Shown here in pieces: positions 24,376 to 33,124 of a stretch of DNA of 42,509 bases (within the stretch, counting starts at the first letter, position 1; each line of letters begins with the position of its first letter). The DNA lies in assembly GCA_945872825.1 (NCBI GenBank), contig CAMCBD010000014.1:1-42509 (forward strand), in the 5' to 3' direction. The notes under the pieces were generated by a model. That model saw nothing but the letters and a program-made list of their open reading frames with translations, ran no database searches and was not told the origin of the DNA. A program made the position numbers and the translations under genes. The DNA comes from Nitrosomonas ureae. GTDB taxonomy: Bacteria; Pseudomonadota; Gammaproteobacteria; Burkholderiales; Nitrosomonadaceae.

Positions 24376-25465
24376 GCCGATTAGTGCCGCTGAGCAATAT
24401 CCAGCTAAATACTGGCATCAGCTTAGCGATGGCCGGATCCAATGTGATTTGTGTCCGCGCGATTGCAAGTTGCACGAGGGGCAGCGTGGCGCTTGTTTTG
24501 TCCGGGGGCGTGTCGGCGATGCGATGGTATTGACGACTTACGGACGTTCATCCGGTTTTTGTATCGATCCCATCGAGAAAAAACCCTTAAATCAGTTTTA
24601 TCCCGGTAGCAGTGTTTTGTCATTTGGCACTGCGGGTTGTAATCTTGCCTGCAAATTTTGCCAGAATTGGGATATTTCCAAATCGCGCAGCTTTGACAAG
24701 TTGTTAGATCAAGCCAGTCCCGAGGCTATTGCGCGCTACGCGGAAGAACAGGGCTGCAAGAGTGTTGCATTTACTTACAACGATCCGGTAATTTTTGCCG
24801 AGTATGCGATGGACGTGGCGGATGCCTGTCATGCCAGAGACATCAAGACTGTGGCCGTGACGGCGGGTTATATTCATGCGCAACCGCGGCGTGACTTTTT
24901 TGCCAAGATGGACGCCGCTAATGTTGACCTCAAGGCATTTACCGATGAGTTTTATGTCAAGCAAACCGGATCGCACTTGCAGCCTGTGCTGGATACATTG
25001 AAATATCTCAAACATGAAACCGATGTGTGGCTTGAGTTGACTACGTTATTGATTCCAGGTCTGAATGATTCGAGCCAGGAAATTAGCGCGATGAGCAGCT
25101 GGATCGTGAAAGAACTGGGTACCGATGTGCCGCTGCATTTCAGTGCCTTCCATCCGGATTACAAACTAAATGATATACCGTCTACACCGGCTGAAACATT
25201 GATTCAGGCACGTAAGGTCGCGCTGGATGCCGGACTGCAATACGTGTACACCGGCAATGTACATAACCTTGAAGGCGATACGACATATTGTCCGGCATGC
25301 GGAAACGCTGTGATCGTGCGCGACTGGTACGAAATCAAACAGTATCACCTGACGCAGAATGGACGTTGTGAAAACTGTAATGCTGCGATTGCAGGCCGTT
25401 TTGAACAATTTTCCGGCCAATTCGGCAGGCAGCGTATCCCGGTCAGGATCGGAGCGGCAATATGA
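24368..25465 (+). CDS. amrS: AmmeMemoRadiSam system radical SAM enzyme
   Basis: 365 residues. The radical SAM 4Fe-4S motif CNLACKFCQNW (CxxxCxxC) follows an N-terminal IQCDLCPRDCKLHEGQRGAC Cys motif, as in PflA-like members. VAFTYNDPVIFAEYAMDVA and VDLKAFTDEFY follow in the barrel. A C-terminal zinc-ribbon-like pair (TYCPACG and CENCN, about 310-350) is present. The ATG at 24368 has AAGGAA 8 nt upstream. The enzyme is a glycyl-radical-activase relative, but no glycyl radical enzyme is nearby. AMMECR1, Memo and this enzyme form a widely conserved trio of unknown reaction. Confidence 0.9.
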   Translation: MDEPISAAEQYPAKYWHQLSDGRIQCDLCPRDCKLHEGQRGACFVRGRVGDAMVLTTYGRSSGFCIDPIEKKPLNQFYPGSSVLSFGTAGCNLACKFCQNWDISKSRSFDKLLDQASPEAIARYAEEQGCKSVAFTYNDPVIFAEYAMDVADACHARDIKTVAVTAGYIHAQPRRDFFAKMDAANVDLKAFTDEFYVKQTGSHLQPVLDTLKYLKHETDVWLELTTLLIPGLNDSSQEISAMSSWIVKELGTDVPLHFSAFHPDYKLNDIPSTPAETLIQARKVALDAGLQYVYTGNVHNLEGDTTYCPACGNAVIVRDWYEIKQYHLTQNGRCENCNAAIAGRFEQFSGQFGRQRIPVRIGAAI

Positions 25466-26091
25466 GTAGCGTAATAATTCCTGCCAGATCCGTTGAACTC
25501 AGCGGTGAACTGGTACTGCCGCCCGCTGCATCGGGCATCGTACTGTTTGCACATGGCAGCGGCAGCAGCCGTTTCAGTCCCCGCAATACCTTTGTTGCTA
25601 ATGTGCTGCAGCAACAAGGCATTGGCACGCTGTTATTCGATCTGCTGACACGCGCTGAAGATCAGGATTATGCGATGCGTTTCGATATCGACCTGCTGAC
25701 ACGCCGCCTGCTTGCCGCGACAGCTTGGCTGCAGGCTAATTCGGAAACAAAGGCCTTGCGCGTCGGTTATTTTGGTGCCAGTACCGGTGCAGCCGCCGCA
25801 TTACAGGCCGCAGCAGAAATGAGGAACGAGATTGCTGCCGTGGTATCGCGCGGCGGACGCCCTGATCTGGCTGGAGAAGTCGCGCTAAGCCAAGTAATTG
25901 CACCGACATTGCTTATCGTGGGCGGTGCGGATTACGGTGTGATTGAGCTGAACGAGCAAGTCTATGCTTTGATGAAATGCGAGAAAGCGCTAATGCTTGT
26001 ACCTGGCGCAACACATTTATTTGAAGAACCGGGTACTTTAGAACAGGCTGCACAGCTTGCAGCCAACTGGTTCTTGAAATATTTGCAATAA
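25462..26091 (+). CDS. Alpha/beta hydrolase (dienelactone-hydrolase-like)
   Basis: 209 residues. A cytoplasmic alpha/beta-hydrolase with GIVLFAHGSGSSRFSPRN (oxyanion region), nucleophile elbow GYFGASTGAAAAL (Ser in GAST-G), Asp in IVGGADYGVIE and His in PGATHLFEEPG. This type often occurs beside or fused to phosphoribosyltransferases in other bacteria. Here it is coupled by ATGA overlap to amrS, so it is probably a fourth member of that operon. The substrate is unknown. Its coupling suggests hydrolysis of something made or used by the AmmeMemoRadiSam system (inference). Confidence 0.82.
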   Translation: MSSVIIPARSVELSGELVLPPAASGIVLFAHGSGSSRFSPRNTFVANVLQQQGIGTLLFDLLTRAEDQDYAMRFDIDLLTRRLLAATAWLQANSETKALRVGYFGASTGAAAALQAAAEMRNEIAAVVSRGGRPDLAGEVALSQVIAPTLLIVGGADYGVIELNEQVYALMKCEKALMLVPGATHLFEEPGTLEQAAQLAANWFLKYLQ

Positions 26092-26132
26092 AGGTGATGT
26101 GTTTTTGGGTGCTTTTATAACTGAATAAGACA

Positions 26133-26162
26133 CATCTGCAGCCTAGTTAAAAGCTGCAGATG
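26133..26162. terminator. Hairpin between convergent genes
   Basis: CATCTGCAGC and GCTGCAGATG form a perfect 10-bp stem around a 10-nt loop. It lies between the hydrolase and the convergent DUF423 gene. It lacks a T run. Confidence 0.6.
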
Positions 26163-26192
26163 ATACAGTTGAGCGCTAACAACGAGTTGCTC

Positions 26193-26573
26193 TTATTTTT
26201 CTTTCCAGATGGCATAGACAAGCAAAGCCCATGCACTGAGAAACGAAACGCCACCGAATGGTGTGATCATTCCAAGTCCACGCATTCCGGTCAGACTTAA
26301 TGCGTAAAGACTGAAACTGAATAAAATAATCCCGGCCATCATCAACCAGCCGGATATCGGGATTAAGCGGGACTTGGGAAAATGTAGCAATAACAGGCCA
26401 ATGATGAGAATCCCGAAGGCATGATAAAAATGATATTGAATTCCCGTTTGATACACTGCCAGCATACTTTCTGATAGTGTTTGTTTCAGGCCGTGTGCAC
26501 CAAAGGCACCCAGTGCGATGCATAAAAAGGCATTTATGGCACCCATAATCAGAAAAGTTTTTGGCATCGACAA
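26193..26573 (-). CDS. DUF423 family inner-membrane protein
   Basis: 126 residues with four predicted membrane helices. The N-terminal LIMGAINAFLCIALGAFGAHGLK and QTGIQYHFYHAFGILI segments are the DUF423 (YgdD-like) signature, and it ends ITPFGGVSFLSAWALL. The function of the family is unknown. The gene is on the same strand as xseA, 52 bp downstream of it, and could be cotranscribed. A second ATG two codons in (MPKTFL) is an equal start candidate. Confidence 0.88.
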   Translation of the reverse strand: MSMPKTFLIMGAINAFLCIALGAFGAHGLKQTLSESMLAVYQTGIQYHFYHAFGILIIGLLLLHFPKSRLIPISGWLMMAGIILFSFSLYALSLTGMRGLGMITPFGGVSFLSAWALLVYAIWKEK

Positions 26574-26625
26574 TCTATGTCCTTATTAAATAAAGTGGAA
26601 TGAACGCGAGATCCCTGTGCTTTGA

Positions 26626-27972
26626 TCAAGAATCTTTTGTTTTGCTGACATCAGCTTCACACATTCCGTGCGCGAATTTTACCTGAATTCTATCGCCGGG
26701 ATTAATTTGTTTGCTGTCACGGATTACGGTGTTTGGCATGGTATAGGTGATGCTATACCCGCGTTCCAGCACCGATTGCGGATTTAGGTGTGATAACTGC
26801 GCTTGTAAATGCTGCAGGTTGACTGCCAGTGTTTCGAAATAGCGGGAAAATGCGTAGCGGAAACGTGCGGCAAGTTCTTTTTGCTGTTCCTCCAGCCGGG
26901 CTATTCTGGGGGTAGCAGCTGCTAGCCGTTGATTGAAATCGAGTAATTTCCAATGTTGTTTTTCGATCTGATGTGCCCAGGTCTTGATGAATCGATTCTG
27001 TAAATGTTGCAAATGAACATATTGCTGTTTGATCCGGTCACCGGGATGAATTAAACGATGCGTCAGGATATCCATTTTCTGCATTGCGTATTCAATGTGA
27101 TGCAAAGTGACGCGGTACATGCGCTGGTGCAATGTTTTCAGGAGGCGGCTTAGTTCTTTGTAGTCCTTGCTGGCCAGTTCAGCGGCTCCGGTCGGCGTGG
27201 GGGCGCGGATGTCGGCGACAAAGTCTGCAATGGTGAAGTCTGTTTCATGCCCGATGCCGCTGATGATCGGAATTGAGCTGGCAGCAATCGCAAGCGCCAC
27301 AACTTCTTCGTTGAATGCCCATAAATCCTCAATGCTGCCACCGCCCCGGCAGAGTATCAATACATCACATTCTGCTCGTTGACACGCAATTTTAATGGCA
27401 TCGGCAATAGTATTGGCTGCTGTCTTTCCCTGCACCAGAGTGGGGTAGATGATGATCGGCAATGTCGGCATGCGGCGTTGTAATGTCGACAATACGTCAC
27501 GTAATGCAGCAGTATCCGGCGATGTGATGATGCCGATTTGTTTGGGGAATGCGGGTAACGGTTTTTTATTTGCGGGGCTGAATAACCCGGCTTTTTCCAA
27601 TTTGGATTTAAGTTTCTCAAATGCTTCAAATAACTCACCTGAACCGGCACGGCGCATGGTTTCAATGTTTAACTGAAAATCGCCGCGCGGCTCATACAGT
27701 GTAACGAGCGCCAGCACTTCGACTTGCATGCCATCTTTTGGTTGCCAATCCATGTATTGATTCTTGTGGCTGAATAGGACGCAGCGTATTTGTGCACCGG
27801 CGTCTTTTAGGGAAAAATACCAATGGCCAGACTGATAACACTTTAAGTTTGAAATTTCACCTTTAACCCACAGTAAAGGTATATTTTGTTCCAGAAATTG
27901 CTTGGTGTTGCTGTTTAACTCGCTTACCGTAAGCACTTTATGGAGAAGACTCGAGATTGGAAACAGACTCAT
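26626..27972 (-). CDS. xseA: Exodeoxyribonuclease VII large subunit
   Basis: 448 residues, normal length. With XseB it degrades single-stranded DNA from both ends. An N-terminal OB-fold (TVSELNSNTKQFLEQNIPLL, WVKGEISNLK, GHWYFSLKD) is followed by the catalytic domain with GIITSPDTAALRDVL, LILCRGGGSIEDLWAFNEE, GIGHETDFTIADFVADIRA and PTPTGAAEL. A long coiled coil (about 270-390) comes next, then the C-terminal VLERGYSITY. xseB is not in the window. Confidence 0.95.
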   Translation of the reverse strand: MSLFPISSLLHKVLTVSELNSNTKQFLEQNIPLLWVKGEISNLKCYQSGHWYFSLKDAGAQIRCVLFSHKNQYMDWQPKDGMQVEVLALVTLYEPRGDFQLNIETMRRAGSGELFEAFEKLKSKLEKAGLFSPANKKPLPAFPKQIGIITSPDTAALRDVLSTLQRRMPTLPIIIYPTLVQGKTAANTIADAIKIACQRAECDVLILCRGGGSIEDLWAFNEEVVALAIAASSIPIISGIGHETDFTIADFVADIRAPTPTGAAELASKDYKELSRLLKTLHQRMYRVTLHHIEYAMQKMDILTHRLIHPGDRIKQQYVHLQHLQNRFIKTWAHQIEKQHWKLLDFNQRLAAATPRIARLEEQQKELAARFRYAFSRYFETLAVNLQHLQAQLSHLNPQSVLERGYSITYTMPNTVIRDSKQINPGDRIQVKFAHGMCEADVSKTKDS

Positions 27973-28098
27973 TTTGATATTGTGTAATAATCCACATACA
28001 TTGCTGAAATAGCATAATTTAATGTAATTCTAAAGTACGTTCTGGTTGGGAAGTGTAAGTTAAATTAATGCTTATTAATGTATTTATTTTAGATTAAA

Positions 28099-28125
28099 AA
28101 ACAGGCAACCTAGAAAAGCCTGTTT
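28099..28125 (-). terminator. Terminator-like hairpin on the minus strand upstream of xseA
   Basis: On the minus strand AAACAGGC and GCCTGTTT pair across an 11-nt loop, and the second arm runs into TTTTTTAATC. There is no annotated minus-strand gene to its right, so it would end an unseen transcript or insulate xseA. Confidence 0.5.
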
Positions 28126-28169
28126 AGGCTTGATAACTTAATTCTTAAGCTTGTTACCTATGCACAAAT

Positions 28170-28192
28170 TTATCCACAGAAATTGTGGATAA
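28170..28192. promoter_or_regulatory. Inverted pair of consensus DnaA boxes
   Basis: TTATCCACA (28170-28178) and TGTGGATAA (28184-28192) are both exact DnaA-box consensus sequences, head to head, separated by GAAAT. They may titrate DnaA or regulate xseA or exbB. The pair can also fold as a hairpin. Confidence 0.6.
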
Positions 28193-28337
28193 AAAATCAA
28201 CTACTTTCCTGGCTGAGAATACACGATTAAGATTCATTCGTGCCGAATGGGTTACTTAGTTATGAAATAAATAAATCAGGTAATATAATACGCCACAGAA
28301 TAATACCTGGATCTACAGTGAGTGAGGAGACTATCAC

Positions 28338-28946
28338 GTGTTATCTTTAATTCAAGCGGCTGGCTGGCCGATCTGGCCAATCATTTTCGCTTCCGTAGTT
28401 GCCTTGGGCATCATCGGGGAACGGATGTGGACATTGCGTTTAAGTGTTATTTCACCAAAAGAATTGTTGCCTAAAGTATTAGGTGAGTATAAACGCGGTG
28501 GTGTCAATCCAGAGATGCTTGCGCATTTGCAGAAACATTCCCCACTGGGAAGAATTCTTGCTGCCGGGCTTAAAAATGTGAAAAGCTCGCGTGAAATCAT
28601 GAAAGAGTCGATTGAAGAATCTGGTCGTGTGGTTGCGCATGATCTGAGCCGCTACCTGACTACTTTGGGGACTATTGCCGCGTTGAGTCCTTTGATGGGG
28701 TTGTTTGGTACTTTGGTCGGTATGATAGAGATCTTTGGTTCGAATTCGCCTGCCGGAAGCAACCCGGCGCAGCTTGCATATGGAATTTCTGTCGCCTTGT
28801 ATAATTCAGCATTTGGTATACTCGTAGCGATTCCCAGCATGATCTTCTATCGCCATTTTCGTGCAAAAGTCGACGATTTTGTTATTGAAATGGAATTGCA
28901 GGCTTTAAAATTAGTAGAAATAGTGCATGGAGAGCGAGAAGGTTGA
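28338..28946 (+). CDS. exbB: MotA/TolQ/ExbB proton channel protein
   Basis: 202 residues with three membrane helices (about 10-30, 108-130 and 150-175). ExbB uses proton flow to energise TonB-dependent outer-membrane transport. Family features are the LSRYLTTLGTIAALSPLMGL segment, LFGTLVGMIEIFG, and GISVALYNSAFGILVAIPSM in the third helix. It starts with GTG at 28338, preceded by TGAGGAG. The usual partner exbD does not follow; the next 470 bp are non-coding. Either ExbD is encoded elsewhere or it was lost here. Confidence 0.88.
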   Translation: MLSLIQAAGWPIWPIIFASVVALGIIGERMWTLRLSVISPKELLPKVLGEYKRGGVNPEMLAHLQKHSPLGRILAAGLKNVKSSREIMKESIEESGRVVAHDLSRYLTTLGTIAALSPLMGLFGTLVGMIEIFGSNSPAGSNPAQLAYGISVALYNSAFGILVAIPSMIFYRHFRAKVDDFVIEMELQALKLVEIVHGEREG

Positions 28947-29418
28947 ATTGTTTGCAGAAAACATTGCGTTAATCACTTTTTGTGTGAATGGCCATCAAGT
29001 CTGAATAATTTTGGATCTGAAGTGCTTTGTATGTCGCTTATAAGAATTCAAAGATTCTGTTATTTGGTAGTTAATGCACTTTTATTTTCACTGGAAAAAT
29101 GGTTTTAATCGTGTCAAATTTGGAAAAACTCGAGTTATTTTGCGGGGGTAGCGAAGCACGATATTGAGGGAGTAGTGTATACTGCGGCTGAATCGATTTT
29201 GACCGGAAATGCGCGTAAGAACAGGCTGGTAGAAGCGAGTGTGAAATTAACGTTAAGATGTTTCTGACCGCCGCTCAAAAGTTTTTTAAAATTGCGTGCC
29301 ATTTTACCTGAGTGTTCGCGCACTTGTTGGTCAAATGGAATGGCTACGGAGTAGCGGGTTGATAATACGACGTCTGCATTGCTGAAGAAAGTTTGAAGGC
29401 TGATTGTTTTATAAGTAA
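28947..29418. other. Gap after exbB where exbD would be expected
   Basis: 472 bp. No ExbD-like frame is present. A minus-strand frame of 107 codons (29135-29458) contains REHSGKMARNFKKLLSGGQK, which I do not recognise. It overlaps the start of mlaA and may be a mobile-element scrap or chance. The rest is AT-rich with no clear structure. Confidence 0.4.
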
Positions 29419-30267
29419 ATGAGTGAGAAGATCGGAATTTTGAGAAATATAAGTCCAATAGTAAATCATAACCATCTAATTATTATTGTATTATCTTTGT
29501 GCATCACAATTTTCCAAGGTTGTGCAACAACGGCAAAGAATAGTGATCAGCATTTAGATCCGGTCGATCCGCTCGAAAATGTGAACAGAGCTTCTTATAA
29601 TTTTACTGATCGTGTTGATCGTTTGTTGTTTGAGCCTGTTGTGAGTGCCTACATTGATTATGTGCCCAACGACGCCCAGCGGTCTATTGGGAATTTTTAC
29701 GATAATCTGTCTTATCCTAATGTTGTGCTGAATTCTTTCTTACAAGGCAAAGTCAAACAGGGCGCTGAAGATACACTACGTTTTTTTGTGAATTCAACGG
29801 TCGGTATGTTTGGATTTTTCGATATGGCAACCCACATGGGGTTGAAAAAGAATGACGAAGACTTTGGACAAACATTAGGTGTATGGGGCGTGAATACAGG
29901 ATCTTATTTGTTTATCCCGCTTTTGGGCCCCAGCAGTGAACGTGACGTAACCAATATTCCAGTAGGACTTTTGACTAATGTGCTTTTTTACGCTGGCCTT
30001 GCGGTGGGTACAACGTTTGCTGCTCCTTTAACTATTTTGGGTGCCATCGACAAGCGCGCTCGTTTATCCGGTCCAATGCGTATTCGTGATGAGGCTGCGT
30101 TGGATCCTTACTTGTTTGTACGTGAAGCATCGTTACAGCAACGTGAATTTCTAATTCATGATGGCAAGTTGCCATTAGACCTTTACTATGATCCTTTTCA
30201 GGATAATCCCTTTGAAAAAGAGTCAGAAAAAACAAAAACAAAAATAAAAACAGAAAAGAAATTATGA
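29419..30267 (+). CDS. mlaA: MlaA (VacJ) outer-membrane lipoprotein
   Basis: 282 residues. MlaA sits in the outer membrane and removes misplaced phospholipids, passing them to MlaC. The lipobox IFQGC (Cys35) follows a long hydrophobic leader. The family signature DPLENVNRASYNFTDRVDR is present, as are YVPNDAQRSIGNFYDNLSYP, LGVWGVNTGSYLFIPLLGPS and the segment with RDEAALDPYLFVREA. The last 20 residues are Lys/Glu/Thr repeats. It lies upstream of shc on the same strand. Pairing of mlaA-type genes with hopanoid genes suggests a role in placing hopanoid lipids (inference). Confidence 0.92.
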   Translation: MSEKIGILRNISPIVNHNHLIIIVLSLCITIFQGCATTAKNSDQHLDPVDPLENVNRASYNFTDRVDRLLFEPVVSAYIDYVPNDAQRSIGNFYDNLSYPNVVLNSFLQGKVKQGAEDTLRFFVNSTVGMFGFFDMATHMGLKKNDEDFGQTLGVWGVNTGSYLFIPLLGPSSERDVTNIPVGLLTNVLFYAGLAVGTTFAAPLTILGAIDKRARLSGPMRIRDEAALDPYLFVREASLQQREFLIHDGKLPLDLYYDPFQDNPFEKESEKTKTKIKTEKKL

Positions 30268-30419
30268 TTAAACAAGGCCTGATAGTCAGATGATTTAAAC
30301 TAGATTGTCAGATATTTACAGGAAGAGGTCTTATGTGAAAAATCTATTTCGGCCAAACAAGATTGATAATAGGCATTAAATCTATTGGGATATTTGTAAC
30401 GGACAGGGCGCTTAGGAAT

Positions 30420-32429
30420 ATGGACGGGTTTCAAAGAATATCGGATATATCGCAGCAACAGGGTGATTCTGCTCTTAAAGACGAGACACCTTTTTCGAAG
30501 ACAGCATTAAACCTGAATCAGGAAGCAATCAATACCAGTGAGCTGGAAATTAAATTTACCCAAGCTCGCGCAGCCATGTTGTCTTTACAAAATACGGACG
30601 GGCATTGGTGTTTTCCGCTGGAAGCGGATTGCACAATCCCTGCAGAGTATATTTTGATGATGCATTTCATGGATGAAGTGGATGTTTTATTAGAAACGAG
30701 AATAGCGCGTTTTATCCGTGATAAACAGGATCTTAATCATGGTGGCTGGCCGTTGTATTATGGCGGGGCTTTTGATATCAGTTGTACCATTAAAGCGTAT
30801 TATGCCCTGAAGTTGGTGGGCGACTCTCCCGATGCAGCGCATATGGTGCGCGCACGAGAAGCCATTCTGGAACGCGGCGGTGCAGCCAAAGCGAATGTCT
30901 TTACCCGTTTGCTGCTGGCAATGTATGATCAGATTCCTTGGCGTGGCGTACCCGTTGTGCCGGCAGAACTTGTTTTGTTGCCACGCTGGTTTCCTTTTCA
31001 TCTCAGCAAAGTTTCTTACTGGTCACGTACCGTGATGGTGCCTTTGTCGATTTTGTGTACGATGAAGGCGCGCGCTGTTAATCCGCGGCAAGTGAACATT
31101 CGTGAACTGTTTATCATTGCACCGGAAGAAGAAAAGAATTATTTTCCGAAGGCGGAAACGCTGCTGAAACGCATTTTTATGTTGACTGAGCGCGTATTGT
31201 CGCGAGTGGAACCCGTACTTCCCCAATCATTACGTCAATACGCCATACGCCGTGCAGAAAGCTGGACTCTTGAACGTTTGAACGGAGAATGTGGCATCGG
31301 TGCTATTTTTCCAGCCATGGTCAATGCGCATGAGTCATTGGCATTGCTGGGCTATGCGTATGATCATCCCAATCGCGTGCAGTGTCGCAATGCATTGCGC
31401 GGATTGCTGGTCGATGAGGGAGAGCGCGTTTGGTGCCAGCCTTGTACATCACCGGTCTGGGATACGGTGTTGACAAGTTTGGCGTTACAGGAAGATCCGA
31501 CGACGGATCAAAAACCGGTGCTGCAGGCGCTGGATTGGCTGGTAGAACAACAGATTCTGGATGAGCCAGGTGACTGGCGCGATAACTGTCCGGATTTACC
31601 AGGCGGTGGTTGGGCTTTTCAATATGCGAATCCGCATTATCCTGACCTCGATGATACTGCTGCAGTTGCCTGGGCAATGGATCAGTGTGATGCAGAGCGT
31701 TATCAGAAGCCTCTGGAACGCGCAGCCAACTGGTTGTGTGGCATGCAATCGCGTAATGGCGGTTTTGCAGCTTTTAACATCGACAATACTTACCACTATC
31801 TCAATGAAATTCCGTTTGCCGATCACGGCGCGTTGATCGATCCGCCGACCAGCGATGTGACGGCGCGTTGTGTTGGTTTTCTTGGGAAATATGGTAAATC
31901 GCATCACCAGCATGCCGTGCTGCGCGGTATCAGCTATTTGTTGCGGGAACAGGAATCCAACGGCGCTTGGTTTGGGCGCTGGGGGACTAATTATATTTAT
32001 GGCACCTGGTCTGTTCTGGAAGCATTCCGTTTGGCCCAGTTTGATATGCAACATAAATCGGTACGCCGCGCCGTGCAGTGGTTAGAATCCGTGCAAAGAG
32101 CGGATGGCGGCTGGGGTGAAACCAACGACTCTTATCTGGATATCCAGCTTGCTGGTAAGTTTCCCGAGACCAGTACCGCATTTCAAACCGCTTGGGCTGT
32201 GCTGGGTTTGATGGCAGCCGGTGAGGTAAACAGCGAATCGGTACGCAGAGGCATTAATTACTTATTGCGCAATCAATCAAGTGATCATTTGTGGGAAGAA
32301 CCTTGGTTCACCGCACCCGGCTTTCCGCGTGTTTTCTATCTGCGCTATCACGGATACTCAAAATTCTTCCCGCTCTGGGCGCTGGCACGTTACCGTGCGT
32401 TGACCAGAACAGTCGCTGCGTGCCTATAA
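30420..32429 (+). CDS. shc: Squalene-hopene cyclase
   Basis: 669 residues. It cyclises squalene to hopene or hopanol at the membrane, the key step of hopanoid synthesis. The catalytic acid motif is DLDDTA (Asp409, Asp411, Asp412). Several QW repeats occur (e.g. LLREQESNGAWFGRW, LESVQRADGGWGE, LLRNQSSDHLWEE), and the N-terminal AAMLSLQNTDGHWCFPLEAD is typical. ATG 30420 is chosen, with AGGA just upstream; an upstream start would add 19 residues without similarity. It overlaps the following phosphorylase gene by 10 bp, indicating coupling. Confidence 0.96.
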   Translation: MDGFQRISDISQQQGDSALKDETPFSKTALNLNQEAINTSELEIKFTQARAAMLSLQNTDGHWCFPLEADCTIPAEYILMMHFMDEVDVLLETRIARFIRDKQDLNHGGWPLYYGGAFDISCTIKAYYALKLVGDSPDAAHMVRAREAILERGGAAKANVFTRLLLAMYDQIPWRGVPVVPAELVLLPRWFPFHLSKVSYWSRTVMVPLSILCTMKARAVNPRQVNIRELFIIAPEEEKNYFPKAETLLKRIFMLTERVLSRVEPVLPQSLRQYAIRRAESWTLERLNGECGIGAIFPAMVNAHESLALLGYAYDHPNRVQCRNALRGLLVDEGERVWCQPCTSPVWDTVLTSLALQEDPTTDQKPVLQALDWLVEQQILDEPGDWRDNCPDLPGGGWAFQYANPHYPDLDDTAAVAWAMDQCDAERYQKPLERAANWLCGMQSRNGGFAAFNIDNTYHYLNEIPFADHGALIDPPTSDVTARCVGFLGKYGKSHHQHAVLRGISYLLREQESNGAWFGRWGTNYIYGTWSVLEAFRLAQFDMQHKSVRRAVQWLESVQRADGGWGETNDSYLDIQLAGKFPETSTAFQTAWAVLGLMAAGEVNSESVRRGINYLLRNQSSDHLWEEPWFTAPGFPRVFYLRYHGYSKFFPLWALARYRALTRTVAACL

Positions 32430-33124
32430 CCGGACTGGTGATGGCCTTACGGGCTGAAGCCAACTGCGTATCACCGGCGCGAATCCCGTTCAACGCAATC
32501 ATGCCAGTTGATGACCTGACGGTTTTGTGGCTCAGTGGCATGGGCGCGCAGGCCGCTAGGGCAGCAGCTGAAGGATTGCATCAGCATGGCGTAACGGCAT
32601 TGGTGAGTTTTGGTGTTGCCGGTGCATTGAGTGCCGATCTGAAGCCGGGTGATTTGGTATTGCCGGATGCGATACATGCGGGTGCCCAGTTGCCGGTAAA
32701 CGTAGCTTGGCGTGACCGGCTGCAAAAATTGTTGCCTGCCGATGTTACCGTGGTTAACGGCATATTGGCCGACAGTACAGTGCCATTAACGGATGAGAAA
32801 GCAAAACGCGATCTGGCGCAAACAACTAGCGCCTGTGCTGTGGATATGGAAAGTGGTGCGATTGCAGCAGTGGCGGCAGCAGCAGGCATTCCGTTTATCG
32901 CGGTGCGTGCCATCATCGATCCACTGCAATTTTCACCCCCGGAAGCATTACTTGGAGCCGTGTATCCGGATGGCGGGGTAAATCCCTTTCGCCTGACGGC
33001 ATTGATACTCAAACGCTCTGTCCATTTAACTACGCTCATGCAAATGGGGGCGGGGATGCGCGCCGCACGCAAAACATTATCACGCGTGATTCAATCGGCA
33101 GGCCCGGGCTTAACAGGCCGTTGA
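32420..33124 (+). CDS. hpnG: Hopanoid-associated nucleoside phosphorylase (HpnG-like)
   Basis: 234 residues from GTG 32420 (VPITGLVMALRAEA); ATG 32441 is an alternative. It is a phosphorylase-superfamily protein like MTA/SAH nucleosidase, with LWLSGMGAQAARAAAEGL, LVSFGVAGALSADLKPGDLVLP and the nucleoside-binding VDMESGAIAAVAAAAGIPFI. In hopanoid clusters HpnG removes adenine from adenosylhopane to give phosphoribosylhopane. Coupling to shc supports this. Its stop codon (33122-33124) lies inside the start of a repeat element, so the C-terminus may have been altered by the insertion. Confidence 0.88.
   Translation: MPITGLVMALRAEANCVSPARIPFNAIMPVDDLTVLWLSGMGAQAARAAAEGLHQHGVTALVSFGVAGALSADLKPGDLVLPDAIHAGAQLPVNVAWRDRLQKLLPADVTVVNGILADSTVPLTDEKAKRDLAQTTSACAVDMESGAIAAVAAAAGIPFIAVRAIIDPLQFSPPEALLGAVYPDGGVNPFRLTALILKRSVHLTTLMQMGAGMRAARKTLSRVIQSAGPGLTGR

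Larger units (their letters stand above)
27973..28337. promoter_or_regulatory. Divergent xseA / exbB intergenic region
   Basis: 365 bp, AT-rich, without a gene. It contains a minus-strand terminator-like hairpin (28099-28125) and two perfect DnaA boxes (28170-28192). It should also carry the xseA and exbB promoters. The exbB ATG-equivalent start has GAGGAG upstream (28325 region). Confidence 0.5.

Noticed and set aside
29135-29458. 107-codon minus-strand frame between exbB and mlaA
   Set aside because: It overlaps the mlaA start, no family is recognised and no ribosome-binding site is clear; kept only as a remark under the gap.
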